In this document: one piece after another, positions 54,556-63,348 of the stretch
Numbering within the stretch: the first letter of the stretch is position 1
Layout of the letters: every line of letters starts with the position of its first letter
Source of the DNA: Pandoraea norimbergensis
GTDB taxonomy: Bacteria > Pseudomonadota > Gammaproteobacteria > Burkholderiales > Burkholderiaceae
DNA: 64,000 nt
Assembly: GCF_001465545.3 (NCBI RefSeq)
Contig: NZ_CP013480.3
Coordinates: 4,650,001 to 4,714,000, forward strand
Direction of reading: 5' to 3'
The notes under the pieces: generated by a model
Told to the model about the DNA's origin: nothing
The model's input: the letters and a program-made list of their open reading frames with translations, nothing else
Databases searched by the model: none
Translations under genes and position numbers: made by a program

Positions 54556-55119
54556 TTAGATCTTGCCGATCAGGTCGAGCGACGGGCTCAGCGTTTCAGC
54601 GCCCGGCGTCCACTTGGCGGGGCAAACTTCGCCCGGGTGAGCGGCCACGTACTGGGCAGCCTGCACCTTGCGCAGCAGTTCGCTGGCGTCGCGGCCAATG
54701 CCGTTGTCGTGGATTTCGCACAGCTTGATCTCGCCTTCCGGGTTGATCACGAACGTGCCGCGCAGGGCCAGACCTTCTTCTTCGATCAGCACGTCGAAGT
54801 TGCGCGAGATCGCGAGCGTCGGGTCGCCGATCATCGGGTACTGGATCTTCTGGATCGTGTCCGACGTGTCGTGCCAGGCCTTGTGCGTGAAGTGGGTATC
54901 GGTCGACACGCTGTAGATCTCGACGCCCAGCTTCTTGAATTCTTCGTAATGGTCAGCCAGATCACCCAGCTCGGTCGGGCACACGAAGGTGAAGTCGGCC
55001 GGGTAAAACACCACAACCGACCACTTGCCCTTCAGGGTGTCTTCGGTCACGGTGGTGAAATCGCCATTGTGGTAAGCGGTGGCTTTGAACGGCTTGATCT
55101 GGGTGTTGATGATCGGCAT
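54556..55119 (-). CDS. ahpC: alkyl hydroperoxide reductase subunit C (peroxiredoxin)
   Basis: The 187-residue 2-Cys peroxiredoxin has peroxidatic Cys47 in [12 protein letters not shown] and resolving Cys166 in GEVCPAKW, both at their standard E. coli positions. It reduces peroxides and is recycled by AhpF. A region of AT-rich CTAT/ATAG repeats at about 55168-55208 resembles OxyR half-sites in front of the gene. AGAGAGACAACGAC precedes ATG 55119. Confidence 0.97.
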   Translation of the reverse strand: MPIINTQIKPFKATAYHNGDFTTVTEDTLKGKWSVVVFYPADFTFVCPTELGDLADHYEEFKKLGVEIYSVSTDTHFTHKAWHDTSDTIQKIQYPMIGDPTLAISRNFDVLIEEEGLALRGTFVINPEGEIKLCEIHDNGIGRDASELLRKVQAAQYVAAHPGEVCPAKWTPGAETLSPSLDLIGKI

Positions 55120-55208
55120 GTCGTTGTCTCTCTGACTGGGTGGAAAGCGTTGCCAGTATGCCGAATGCTATCGATCAATAGAAATTGATTATTGAAATCT
55201 ATGAAATA

Positions 55209-55240
55209 GGCGGAGGCTATCGCGCTCGATAGCCTCCGCC
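55209..55240 (-). terminator. strong hairpin, probable terminator of the propeller gene
   Basis: A perfect 14-bp stem (55209-55222 with 55227-55240) and 4-nt loop lie 32 bp after the stop of the beta-propeller gene. On the minus strand it is followed by TATTTCAT, a weak U-tract. It abuts the presumed ahpC promoter. Confidence 0.65.
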
Positions 55241-55271
55241 CGTGTGCTTCGAAATAGCAGCCTTTCGGCGA

Positions 55272-55946
55272 TCAATCCTTCGGATAGCGGACAGCGCGCA
55301 CCTTGCCGCTCATGCCGCCGCCGCAGAAGAAGCGATCGGTCCCGTTGTATTCCAGACCGCTGACGCCGATGCCATCCGGCATCACCACGCGCGCCAGCAC
55401 TTCGCCGCTGACCGGGTCCACGTGGCGCAGTTCGCTCTCGTCGTTTTCCCATGTACCGTGCCAGAGCTCGTCATTCGCCCATGTAATGCCGGTGACGAAG
55501 CGGTCCGACTCGATGGTGCGCAGTACGCGTCCGGTAGCCGGGTCGAGTTGCAGGATCTTGCGGTCGCGGTACTGGCCGACCCACAGATGGCCCTCCGCCC
55601 ATGTCAGGCCCGAGCTGCTTCCGCTGTCTGGCGCCGGAATCGTGTGCACGACTTTGCCCGTCGCGGGGTCGATCTTGTCGATGCGCGATTCGGCGATCTG
55701 ATAAAGGTGTTTGCCGTCGAACGCGGTGCCGGCGTCGCCCGGCATATCGAGTGTGCGGCGCACTTCCCCGTTCGCCGGGTCGAATGCGACCAGATGCGGG
55801 CCGGTCGATGCCCAGACGGACTGTCCGTCGTAGGTCACGCCGTTGATGCGGTCGGCGCCATTGAAGGGGCCGTATTCACAGAGGATATCGGCCGCGCTCA
55901 CGGTAGTGGCAGCGGTCCGGGCGCGTTGTTGGGGTTGGCTCGTCAT
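55272..55946 (-). CDS. YncE/Vgb-like beta-propeller protein
   Basis: The 224-residue protein consists of repeated propeller blades: INGVTYDGQSVWASTGPHLVAFDPANGEVRRTLDMPG, then IDKIDPATGKVVHTIPAP, WVGQYRDRKILQLDPATGRVLRTIES and VDPVSGEVLARVVMPDGIGVSGLEYNG. Blades end in Trp/Tyr-Asp-Pro-x-x-Gly patterns. It has no signal peptide and may be cytoplasmic. I use ATG 55946 (MTSQPQQRA); upstream sequence is Arg-rich and overlaps the next gene. Its partner is the regulator 85 bp upstream. The ligand or reaction is unknown. Confidence 0.78.
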   Translation of the reverse strand: MTSQPQQRARTAATTVSAADILCEYGPFNGADRINGVTYDGQSVWASTGPHLVAFDPANGEVRRTLDMPGDAGTAFDGKHLYQIAESRIDKIDPATGKVVHTIPAPDSGSSSGLTWAEGHLWVGQYRDRKILQLDPATGRVLRTIESDRFVTGITWANDELWHGTWENDESELRHVDPVSGEVLARVVMPDGIGVSGLEYNGTDRFFCGGGMSGKVRAVRYPKD

Positions 55947-56031
55947 GGTGGACTCCAGTTGTCGGTTCGTCGATTCGTCAGTGCATCGGTTCATCGGATC
56001 ACTTGCCCGGGCCCGGGGGTGCGACTTCACT

Positions 56032-57261
56032 TTAGCTAAACGACCACGCAGCAGGGAGTAACAATATCGTCGTGAATTCAGTGAGCGGCGGCGATATCCA
56101 GCGTCGCGCTCTGGCTTGCCCGACGGCGCGCACCCGCCCCTCGTCGTGCAATGCCGAGAGTGCGCGCTGGACGGTACGCTGATTGACGCCGAGCGCGAGG
56201 GCAATCGCCGACGTGGACCACGCCGCGCCATCGGTGAGCAACGCGATCACCGACGCGTATTCGCCGTCGATGGGAGGCACGAGCACGGCAACCGGTCGGT
56301 CGTCGACGCTTCGCAGCACGAAGCCGCGCGGGGTCGCGTCAATCGTCGCCACGCCTTTGAGCAGCGCGCGCAGACGGCCGATTTCCACGCGTAGACGGGC
56401 ACGGTGGGTTTCGTCGATATCCTCAGGCCGACGCAGCCCAAAGGCTTCCGCAATGAGGGTTTCGCGGGTCACGTCAGTTGGCCACGCCTGCGCCAGACGC
56501 CGGATCAGCGCGAAGAGCACCGGACGCCGCGCCAGTGGCCGCCACGTGTTTCCCGCACTCACGCCGCGTCTGCATGCATCGACCACCAGCGCACCAGACT
56601 TGAGCAAGCGGGCGACGTCGTCCAGACCCAGTACCTGCTCAGCGTCCGGATGCCAGAGACGCGCGACAGGCCGTGCCAGCACCGTGCGCACTTGCTCGAC
56701 TTCGGCGCTCAGCGCGGGCACGTTCGCGATGTCAGCAGCTGCCTGTGCGCGTGCCAGTGCGGCGTGCGCCTCGTCGATGCGCAGCGAGCGCAGGGCGAAT
56801 TCGGTGGCAATGAGTTCGAAGACCGCGACAAGGCGCGCGGGCGCGTCATGCGCCTTGATCTCGTACAGCGCTTGGGCGGCGGCGTCGAGCCGGCCGAGCA
56901 GCAGCAGACGACGCGCCATGACCAGTCGGGCGAGCATCGCGTTGGCGGCATCGGTATGCGTGTCGAGCGTGACAGCGGCGGCTTGCACGGCGCGAAGCGA
57001 ACCGCTGAAATCTCGTGTGGCGAGGGCGATCTCGGCGTCGGCGACGATGCAGCGTGCGCGTGCCATGGCCTCATGCACGCCGAAGCGACGCGCGGCGCGT
57101 TTGAGCAACTCGCGGGCGCGCGGGTACTCGCCAAGCTGTGCCATGGCGATACCGCGCAGCGCGAGCGCAGGCGGGTCGTCTCGCAGCGCAATGCGCTGCA
57201 AGGCACCCAACGGGTCACCGGCGGCCAATGCCCGGGCGGAGGCAGCGATCAGGGAGTCCAT
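56032..57261 (-). CDS. TPR-like/winged-helix transcriptional regulator
   Basis: The 409-residue protein has an N-terminal helical repeat region (about 1-200, TPR-like, Ala/Leu/Arg-rich), a middle part with FALIRRLAQAWPTDVTRETLIAEAFGLRRPEDIDETHRARLRVEIGRLRALL, which resembles a winged-helix of the SARP/OmpR kind, and a C-terminal HTH (WSTSAIALALGVNQRTVQRALSAL) near residues 345-370. Two DNA-binding regions in one protein are unusual. It is upstream of and on the same strand as the propeller gene and is likely to control it. Confidence 0.75.
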   Translation of the reverse strand: MDSLIAASARALAAGDPLGALQRIALRDDPPALALRGIAMAQLGEYPRARELLKRAARRFGVHEAMARARCIVADAEIALATRDFSGSLRAVQAAAVTLDTHTDAANAMLARLVMARRLLLLGRLDAAAQALYEIKAHDAPARLVAVFELIATEFALRSLRIDEAHAALARAQAAADIANVPALSAEVEQVRTVLARPVARLWHPDAEQVLGLDDVARLLKSGALVVDACRRGVSAGNTWRPLARRPVLFALIRRLAQAWPTDVTRETLIAEAFGLRRPEDIDETHRARLRVEIGRLRALLKGVATIDATPRGFVLRSVDDRPVAVLVPPIDGEYASVIALLTDGAAWSTSAIALALGVNQRTVQRALSALHDEGRVRAVGQARARRWISPPLTEFTTILLLPAAWSFS

Positions 57262-57342
57262 CGCGCGATATTACCTTGCGACCGAGCGCGCCCGGCGAGT
57301 TGTTATCGGCGAATTAGAATATGACTTTCCACGGAGACGGCC

Positions 57343-57885
57343 ATGACTTCAGCATTGCTTGTGATCGATTATCAACGCGGTCTGATCGACGACGAACCGC
57401 GCCCGGGCGACGCTGAACGAACCACGGAAAACATCAACGCGCTGATGACGAACGCCCGTCATGCGGGTGTGCCCGTGGTACTGGTTCAGCATGAGGACAA
57501 CAAGACGTTGGTCAGGGATTCGTCGCCGTGGGAACTGGCGCGTGCATTGGACGCCGGCGCAGGCGATTTCCGCATCGGGAAACGTACGCCGGATTCTTTT
57601 CTGGGAACGGAACTTCAGCCGCTGCTCGCATCACTTGGCGTGACGCATGTCGTCGTGTGCGGCTATGCGAGTGAGTTCTGCGTGGACACCACTGTGCGGC
57701 GCGCTGCCGCGCTGGGCTACCCCGTGACCATTGCGGCCGACGCGCACACCACGCACGACAAACCGCATGCCACTGCCGCGCAGATTCGCGAACATCACAA
57801 TGCCACGCTGTCGGATATCAGGAGCTTCGGCCCAAGAATTTCCGCCACCCCCGTGGCACTGCTGGATTTCAACGCGTTGAACTGA
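57343..57885 (+). CDS. isochorismatase-like cysteine hydrolase
   Basis: The 180-residue protein has the isochorismatase-family triad: Asp9 in LLVIDYQRG, Lys80 in IGKRTPDSF and Cys113 in YASEFCVDTTVRRA. Such enzymes hydrolyse amides such as nicotinamide, N-carbamoyl compounds or ureido acids. The substrate is not set by sequence. It begins 81 bp from the divergent regulator gene and converges on the transporter gene, with only 6 bp between stops. Confidence 0.87.
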   Translation: MTSALLVIDYQRGLIDDEPRPGDAERTTENINALMTNARHAGVPVVLVQHEDNKTLVRDSSPWELARALDAGAGDFRIGKRTPDSFLGTELQPLLASLGVTHVVVCGYASEFCVDTTVRRAAALGYPVTIAADAHTTHDKPHATAAQIREHHNATLSDIRSFGPRISATPVALLDFNALN

Positions 57886-57891
57886 TCGCCC

Positions 57892-59418
57892 TCAATACCC
57901 GCTGAGCACCGCAAAAGCGAGCGCCCCACCCGACAGGATCAGCAACACGAAGAACAGCGGCAGGATGAACTTCAGCCACTGGCCGAAGCCGACGCGCGCC
58001 GTCGCCAAGTAGGCCAGCAACATCCCCGACGTCGGCGTAATCATGTTGGTCAGCCCGCCGCCCAGCAGGAATGCCAGCACCGACGTCTGCGGACTCACGC
58101 CGGAGAGTTGTGCAATCGGTCCGATGATCGGCATGCTCACCGCCGCCTTACCCGAGACTGACGGAATGAACACGTCCAGCGCCATCTGCACGCCCATCAG
58201 ACCATTGGCCACAGCGACCGCCGACTGCCCGCGCACCCGCTGCGTGAAGTCGTTGATCAGCGTATCGAGCACATAGCTGCCATGCAGAATGATCTCGACA
58301 GAAGCAGCGAGTCCGATCAGCAGCCCCGCGAGCATCATGCCCTTGAGCCCTTCGACGAACGCATCCGCCGCCGTGCGCGAATCGAGCCGCCCCACGACCG
58401 CCGTCACGAGACTCGTCAGCACATAAAACGCCGACAGTTCCAGATTGCCCCACTTCAATTCACGCGTGCCATACACCAGCATCGCCGCCGCCACGGCCAG
58501 CACGAGCAGCGTGGCCTTGTGACGCGTCGAGAGCCGCGCATGCAAATGGGCCACTTCCTGCATATGCGCCCGCGCCTCGGCGAGCCGATAGTCGCTGCGA
58601 TACACATGCCAGAGGAAGTACGCGATGCCCAGCGTGAGAAAGACGACGAAGATGCCAACTCGCAAGCCAAGCCCGGAGAACAGCGGCAAGCCGACCAGCG
58701 GTTGCGCGACAGCCAACGCAAGCGGGTTAGTCACCGACGCGATGTAGCCGATCTTGGCGGCAATGGCCACCAGCGCTACGGCAAACAGATTCGAGAGCCC
58801 CAGACGGCGCGTGAGCACCATCACCATCGGAATGACCACGAGGTATTCCGAGATGAACCCGAGCAACGTGCTGCCCAACGCAATCAACACCATCAGCAAC
58901 GGTGCCAGCACGTACATGTTGCCCGAGGTCAGTTGCAACAGACGATCGATACCGGCATCGATGGCCCCCGTCTTGCGCATCACGCCGAACATGCCGCCGA
59001 CAAACATCACCATGAAGATGAGCGGCGCGTTCTTCACCAGCCCCTGCGGCACCGAGAGGAACGCTGACACCACGTTGGCGGGCTGCGCCTGCTCCGGCGT
59101 GCTGTGCGTCGCTTTCGGCGCGACGAGCAAACCGACCTCATGCGTCTTGGGCACCACCTGATAGGTGCCCGGCACGACCAGCTTGCCCGCGCGCTCAAAG
59201 CGGCCCGCGTCGACCCACCAGGTCAGCGCCACGGCCATGATCAGCACCCACAGCATCATCACCACAGGGTGCAGCATCTTGCCGTGCGGTTTCTCTTCTC
59301 GGCCGGCGGCACCGTCGCCGTGATCGCCGCCACGAGCGGTGTCACCCGGGCGCTCCGGCGCGGAAAGTGATGCGGAATGGGAATGCCCGTCGACGGGCGT
59401 CGGCGCTAGCGCTGTCAT
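57892..59418 (-). CDS. YfcC/DcuC-superfamily carboxylate or amino acid transporter
   Basis: The 508-residue membrane protein has about 12 helices after a hydrophilic His/Gly-rich N-terminus of about 45 residues. Conserved segments are FVGGMFGVMRKTGAIDAGIDRLL, LIALGSTLLGFISEYLVVIPMVM, SVTNPLALAVAQPLVGLPLFSGLGLR and GGGLTNMITPTSGMLLAYLA, as in the YfcC family. Relatives move C4-dicarboxylates or amino acids such as arginine/ornithine. Its place beside N-formylglutamate amidohydrolase and an IclR gene suggests transport of the amidohydrolase substrate. Confidence 0.85.
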   Translation of the reverse strand: MTALAPTPVDGHSHSASLSAPERPGDTARGGDHGDGAAGREEKPHGKMLHPVVMMLWVLIMAVALTWWVDAGRFERAGKLVVPGTYQVVPKTHEVGLLVAPKATHSTPEQAQPANVVSAFLSVPQGLVKNAPLIFMVMFVGGMFGVMRKTGAIDAGIDRLLQLTSGNMYVLAPLLMVLIALGSTLLGFISEYLVVIPMVMVLTRRLGLSNLFAVALVAIAAKIGYIASVTNPLALAVAQPLVGLPLFSGLGLRVGIFVVFLTLGIAYFLWHVYRSDYRLAEARAHMQEVAHLHARLSTRHKATLLVLAVAAAMLVYGTRELKWGNLELSAFYVLTSLVTAVVGRLDSRTAADAFVEGLKGMMLAGLLIGLAASVEIILHGSYVLDTLINDFTQRVRGQSAVAVANGLMGVQMALDVFIPSVSGKAAVSMPIIGPIAQLSGVSPQTSVLAFLLGGGLTNMITPTSGMLLAYLATARVGFGQWLKFILPLFFVLLILSGGALAFAVLSGY

Positions 59419-59439
59419 GGAAGTTCTGCCTGTTGTCTC

Positions 59440-59456
59440 GTTTTGATTTTGAAATG
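59440..59456 (-). promoter_or_regulatory. weak copy of the IclR-module operator before the transporter
   Basis: GTTTTGATTTTGAAATG (plus-strand reading) lies 22 bp upstream of the transporter ATG and matches about 11 of 17 positions of the element at 61526-61542. By itself it would not be convincing; the link is the shared neighbourhood. Confidence 0.3.
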
Positions 59457-59519
59457 ACGTCGCGCCTTGCCGAACGCCTGACTAGCCGAGCTAATCAGGC
59501 CTACCGGTCGTCGACTGCG

Positions 59520-60329
59520 CTACGCCACCCGATTCGCGGGTTGCGCGACGTTCGAGGCGTCGGTATTCGTTGTGCCTGCCGTCGTGCCGACGTACCCCAG
59601 TTCTGCCGAAATTTGACGGCTGCACGCTTGCAGACGCTCCAGATAATCGGGAATCTCGATGCGGCTGATACGCGCCTCGGGCCCCGAGATCGACAGCGCC
59701 GCCACCACGTCGCCCGACACGTCACGCAGCGGCACGGCAATCGCCACGGCACCGCTCGTCACCTCGCCCGCGCTCATCGCATAGCCCTTGCGCGCCACAC
59801 CTGCCAACTCCTCGGCAAACGCCACCGGCTCGACGGCGGTCGGCAAATGCTTCATGCGGGCAAAAAACTCGTTGCGGATCGCGTCTTGCGCAAACGCCAG
59901 CAACAACTTGCCGGACGCGCCCGAAATAATCGAACGGCGATTGCCCACTGCGCCGACCGAGCGCACTTGATGCGTGGTTTCGCAACGCGCGACGCACACC
60001 GTCTCGAGCCCTTCACGCACGCGCAGCACGATCGTCTCGTTGATCGACTGATTGAGCGCGAGCATGTACTTCTGCGCGGCCCGCACGAGAATGTTCTGTT
60101 GCGACGCGGCCACCCCGATCACGAACGCTTGCGGGCCGAGCGCATACGTCGTCGTGCGCTCGTCCTGCAACACGAAGCGGTTGTGCTCCAGCGTGCACAG
60201 CATGCGATACGTGCGCGACTTGTTGATGCCCAGTCGATTGGACAACTCGGTCACCCCGAGCCCCGGGTGCTCGGCCACCAGCGAGAGCAGCTTGAGGGCG
60301 CTGTCGACGGAATCGACGATGTAGTTCAT
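59520..60329 (-). CDS. IclR-family transcriptional regulator
   Basis: The 269-residue regulator has an N-terminal winged helix (VDSALKLLSLVAEHPGLGVTELSNRLGINKSRTYRML, residues 5-45) and the IclR effector domain with GNRRSIISGASGKLLLAF and KGYAMSAGEVTSGAVAIAVPLRD. The start ATG 60329 overlaps the stop of the amidohydrolase (ATGA, 60326-60329), so both proteins come from one message. It is expected to control its own operon, the porin at 61581 and the transporter, matching the repeated palindromes found there. Confidence 0.9.
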   Translation of the reverse strand: MNYIVDSVDSALKLLSLVAEHPGLGVTELSNRLGINKSRTYRMLCTLEHNRFVLQDERTTTYALGPQAFVIGVAASQQNILVRAAQKYMLALNQSINETIVLRVREGLETVCVARCETTHQVRSVGAVGNRRSIISGASGKLLLAFAQDAIRNEFFARMKHLPTAVEPVAFAEELAGVARKGYAMSAGEVTSGAVAIAVPLRDVSGDVVAALSISGPEARISRIEIPDYLERLQACSRQISAELGYVGTTAGTTNTDASNVAQPANRVA

Positions 60330-61201
60330 GAGATTTCCTTCGGGCTTAGCTGCGCTCGTACCCAATGGGCCAGCGCAGCAGTGAACGTTTCCAGATTGCG
60401 CCCGAGCGTATCAAATCCAGCGTGCTTCACAAAGCGCGCCTCGTCCATGTAAAGCGCCCGGTTGATTTCGATCTGCACGCTGGAGCGGCGCTTCGCCGGG
60501 TCGCTCACCGCCGTGAGCAGGTCACCGCCCTGATACGGCGTGTTGACCAGCACGCGATAGCCGAGCCCGCGCAATGCCTCCGCCACCCACGCCGTGAATG
60601 CCGGGTCGGCGGTGCTGCCAAGCCGGTCGCTCACGACCATGTCCGGGCGCTGCGCGCCCTCATCCACATTCATCGCATTGCCGCGCGACTTCATCGAGTG
60701 ACAGTCGACGTGCCACAACGCCCCGTGCTGCGCGACAGCCGCATCCGCCGCGTCGGTGAGGGCACGACGGTACGGCAAGTAGTACGCGTCAAGGCGGTGC
60801 TGCACTTCGGCCACCGTCAGCTTGCGGTCGTACATCGGCATGCCCGGCAGCGCATAGCGGCGCAGCAAGCCCATGCCACGCGCCGAGTATTTCTCCGGCG
60901 CAATCGCGCCCGGCCACGGCGCGTCGAGCATGTCGGCGTCGATATCGGTCGCCGCACGATTCGCGTCGATGTACGTGCGTGGAAACGTCGCGCCGATCAG
61001 CGTGCCGCCATGACGCGGGACACAGGCCCACAGTTCATCGACGAAGGCGTCCCAGCCAGAGAGCAACGCTTCGTGCGGCGCAATCGTGCCGAAGTCAGCC
61101 GGCATCTCGATGCCGCTGTGCGGCGAGTCGAACACGATCGGCAACGACTCGCCCTGAGCGCGCGTCACGAAGCATGCCGTGTTGTTTTCTTGCGTCACCA
61201 T
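60326..61201 (-). CDS. hutG: N-formylglutamate amidohydrolase family protein
   Basis: The 291-residue metal-dependent hydrolase has the family motifs FDSPHSGIEMP, ELWACVPRHGG, ANRAATDID, LWHVDCHSMKSRG and the C-terminal VQIEINRALYM. It splits N-formylglutamate to glutamate and formate; relatives act on other N-acyl amino acids. No other histidine-degradation genes (hutH, hutU, hutI, hutF) are adjacent, so a stand-alone role in N-formyl or N-acyl amino acid use is possible. ATG 61201 is preferred to an upstream TTG at 61267. The operon continues with the IclR gene. Confidence 0.88.
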   Translation of the reverse strand: MVTQENNTACFVTRAQGESLPIVFDSPHSGIEMPADFGTIAPHEALLSGWDAFVDELWACVPRHGGTLIGATFPRTYIDANRAATDIDADMLDAPWPGAIAPEKYSARGMGLLRRYALPGMPMYDRKLTVAEVQHRLDAYYLPYRRALTDAADAAVAQHGALWHVDCHSMKSRGNAMNVDEGAQRPDMVVSDRLGSTADPAFTAWVAEALRGLGYRVLVNTPYQGGDLLTAVSDPAKRRSSVQIEINRALYMDEARFVKHAGFDTLGRNLETFTAALAHWVRAQLSPKEIS

Positions 61202-61276
61202 CGAAATTTTTTCCAACGTTCTGATCACCACTTTGCAGCCGGGAATCGTCTGCCTCGACTGCTTCAAAATGCTTTT

Positions 61277-61293
61277 GTTTTATTTATTAAAAC
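61277..61293 (-). promoter_or_regulatory. IclR-module operator, copy 1 (amidohydrolase-IclR operon)
   Basis: GTTTTATTTATTAAAAC: 17 bp, palindromic about the central T with one mismatched pair, 75 bp upstream of the amidohydrolase ATG. It differs from copy 3 at only two positions. Confidence 0.6.
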
Positions 61294-61413
61294 AATGTAT
61301 TAAAAATTAAGCCTCAAAAAATTTGGCGGGTCAAGCACCCTCGACATCCTTTTTGCCCGGCCGCCGATGCCACCACACACTAAAACCCCGCCAAACATGC
61401 CCGCCAGTTGGAT

Positions 61414-61430
61414 GTTTCATTGATTGAAAT
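61414..61430. promoter_or_regulatory. IclR-module operator, copy 2 (intermediate)
   Basis: GTTTCATTGATTGAAAT: inverted repeat TTTCA-N5-TGAAA, matching 12 of 17 positions of copy 3. It sits midway in the 379-bp divergent region, which holds no gene. Confidence 0.45.
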
Positions 61431-61525
61431 GGTGCGATCAGTGCACTGACGTGATCCTCAGGTCGTCAATTTTTTCTCCCCCGTTGACGACTTCACGTCC
61501 TCGAATTGATAATTTTCAAAACGTC

Positions 61526-61542
61526 GTTTTAATCATTAAAAC
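61526..61542 (+). promoter_or_regulatory. IclR-module operator, copy 3 (porin)
   Basis: GTTTTAATCATTAAAAC is a perfect palindrome around the central C, 38 bp upstream of the porin ATG at 61581. Length and form suit an IclR-type dimer. Confidence 0.6.
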
Positions 61543-61580
61543 ATTCGAGCAAATCACTCAAAAATACCCGGAGGGGGGAT

Positions 61581-62804
61581 ATGAATCACAAGGCATGGTC
61601 AGTCGCACGCATGGCGTTTCTGGGGCTGGGGACGGCCGCACTCAGCGCTTCGGCAGTCGCGCAATCGAACGTCACGCTCTACGGCTTGATCGACAGCGGG
61701 GTGACTTACGTCAGCAAGGTGGCAGGCCCGAGCGGCACGACGACCGGCAACCGGTTCAGCGTGGATAGCGGCGATCTCCAGCAATCGCGCTGGGGCATGA
61801 AGGGGACGGAGGATCTGGGCGGTGGCCTGAAGGCCTTGTTCATCCTCGAAGGGGGCTTTTCGGTGGCCAACGGCACGGCCGGTCAAGGCGGGCTGCCGCT
61901 CGGCCGCACGACGGTCGTCGGCCTGTCGAGCCCCTACGGTACGGTGCAGTTGGGCCGCCGCAAGGATTACATCGATGAAATCGCCACGTGGTATTCGAGC
62001 GTCTACAACTTCGGCGTCTTCATCAACGGCGTGCACGACAACAACCTCGACCGGGTCGGCGGCAACCGTTCGAACAACTCGATTCGCTACGATTCACCCG
62101 ATTTCAATGGCCTGACGGCCAACGCGACCTACGGCTTCGGCGGCACGCCCGGCTCGATGTCGACGGGCCAGTCGCTCGGCTTCGGCGCCAACTACAAGTA
62201 CGGCGGTTTCGGCATCGGCTTCGGTTACTGGCAGTCGCGTCTGGGCACGGGGACGGCCGCCACCAACACGTCGAGCGACGTGGGCGCCAGCTCAGGCGCC
62301 GGCTGCGATCCGGCTTACGGCAATTCGGGTGATGTGTGCATCCGCACGTGGATGGTGGGCACGAGCTACAAGTGGGACAAGGCGCGCGTCTACGCCTCGT
62401 GGTCGCGCACGCTGCAACCGCTCGCACGCTTTGGCGGCACGTCGGCACCGTTTGCCACCACGTTCACCAGCGCAGCGAGCACCGGTGCATTTGCCGCCGC
62501 AGGCTCGAACAACAGCGCCACCAACGTGTTCGACGTGGGCGTGAACTACTGGGTGCTGCCAAACCTTGAGCTGGTCGGCGCGGTGCTGCACTCGCGTTAC
62601 TCGTTCGTTGGCGCGCCCGATACGGGCCGTCTGCTCCAGTTCAACATCGGGGTGGACTACTTCCTGTCCAAGCGCACGGACATTTACTCGTACTTCGCCA
62701 ACCTGCGTGCGTGGAACATGTACAACCCGGGCATCACCGGCGGTGCACCGGGACGCGACGCCACCCAAAGCGCCATGACCATCGGCGTGCGTCACACGTT
62801 CTGA
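61581..62804 (+). CDS. Gram-negative trimeric porin
   Basis: The 407-residue pre-porin has signal cleavage near VA-QS, then SNVTLYGLIDSGVTYVSK, RWGMKGTEDLGGGLKALFILEGGFS and a C-terminus GVRHTF. A cysteine pair (GAGCDPAYGNSGDVC, near residues 240-255) may close an extracellular loop by a disulfide. It is divergent from the amidohydrolase-IclR operon and has a perfect 17-bp palindrome before its start, suggesting induction with that operon to admit its substrate. GGAGGGGG precedes the ATG. Confidence 0.92.
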   Translation: MNHKAWSVARMAFLGLGTAALSASAVAQSNVTLYGLIDSGVTYVSKVAGPSGTTTGNRFSVDSGDLQQSRWGMKGTEDLGGGLKALFILEGGFSVANGTAGQGGLPLGRTTVVGLSSPYGTVQLGRRKDYIDEIATWYSSVYNFGVFINGVHDNNLDRVGGNRSNNSIRYDSPDFNGLTANATYGFGGTPGSMSTGQSLGFGANYKYGGFGIGFGYWQSRLGTGTAATNTSSDVGASSGAGCDPAYGNSGDVCIRTWMVGTSYKWDKARVYASWSRTLQPLARFGGTSAPFATTFTSAASTGAFAAAGSNNSATNVFDVGVNYWVLPNLELVGAVLHSRYSFVGAPDTGRLLQFNIGVDYFLSKRTDIYSYFANLRAWNMYNPGITGGAPGRDATQSAMTIGVRHTF

Positions 62805-62826
62805 TCGCAGCAAAGCCATAAGAAAC

Positions 62827-62858
62827 GAAAAAAGCCGCGCCCTGCAACGGGGTGCGGC
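62827..62858 (-). terminator. terminator downstream of the small exported protein gene
   Basis: On the minus strand GCCGC...GCGGC with inner CCC/GGG pairs forms an imperfect stem, followed by a run of seven T. It may also stop the porin message from the other side, though A/T context there is poorer. Confidence 0.7.
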
Positions 62859-62938
62859 CCGGATGCCTGCACGAGCGCGAGCGCGTGCGGGCATCGCTTC
62901 ATTGTCTGCCGTAGTTCGCGCCCTGCCATGCTGAAGGC

Positions 62939-63181
62939 TCAATGCGACGTCGTCTTCACACCGGGACGGCAACCGCTGCCTTCGCAGGCAGCCGGCGGCG
63001 CGCGTGTCTGTGCGACTGGCGCAGGTGCCGCGTCAGCGCGTCCGAAACCGATCTGCTGGAAAACACCGCCACCCAGCTCGAAGCCCGTGGCGTAGTGATA
63101 AGCGGCGATCGTCGAGCCCAACGCCACCGAAAGCAACAACAACGTACCCGTACGCCAGTGGCGTCGGACCGTGGAAGCCAT
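62939..63181 (-). CDS. small signal-anchored hypothetical protein
   Basis: This 80-residue protein has a basic start (MASTVRRHWRTG), a hydrophobic helix (TLLLLSVALGSTIAAYHYA, about 12-31) and a Pro/Ala-rich tail containing two cysteines (CEGSGC). A very good ribosome site, GGGAGGAGAC directly before ATG 63181, and a terminator after the stop support a real gene. The tail probably faces the periplasm. I recognise no family. Confidence 0.65.
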   Translation of the reverse strand: MASTVRRHWRTGTLLLLSVALGSTIAAYHYATGFELGGGVFQQIGFGRADAAPAPVAQTRAPPAACEGSGCRPGVKTTSH

Positions 63182-63348
63182 GTCTCCTCCCTGTCAGAGG
63201 TCGGCCCGCTCGGACGGCGCTCGTCACCAGCGCATGGCGACGTCTCGGCGGGGATCGAGTTCCAGTCACTACTGAGTCTCGTTTTTTCGCGATTCTGCAC
63301 GCGCCGCCCCCCTTTTGTCATCCCCGGCTATCCCTAAGCCCGAAATTT

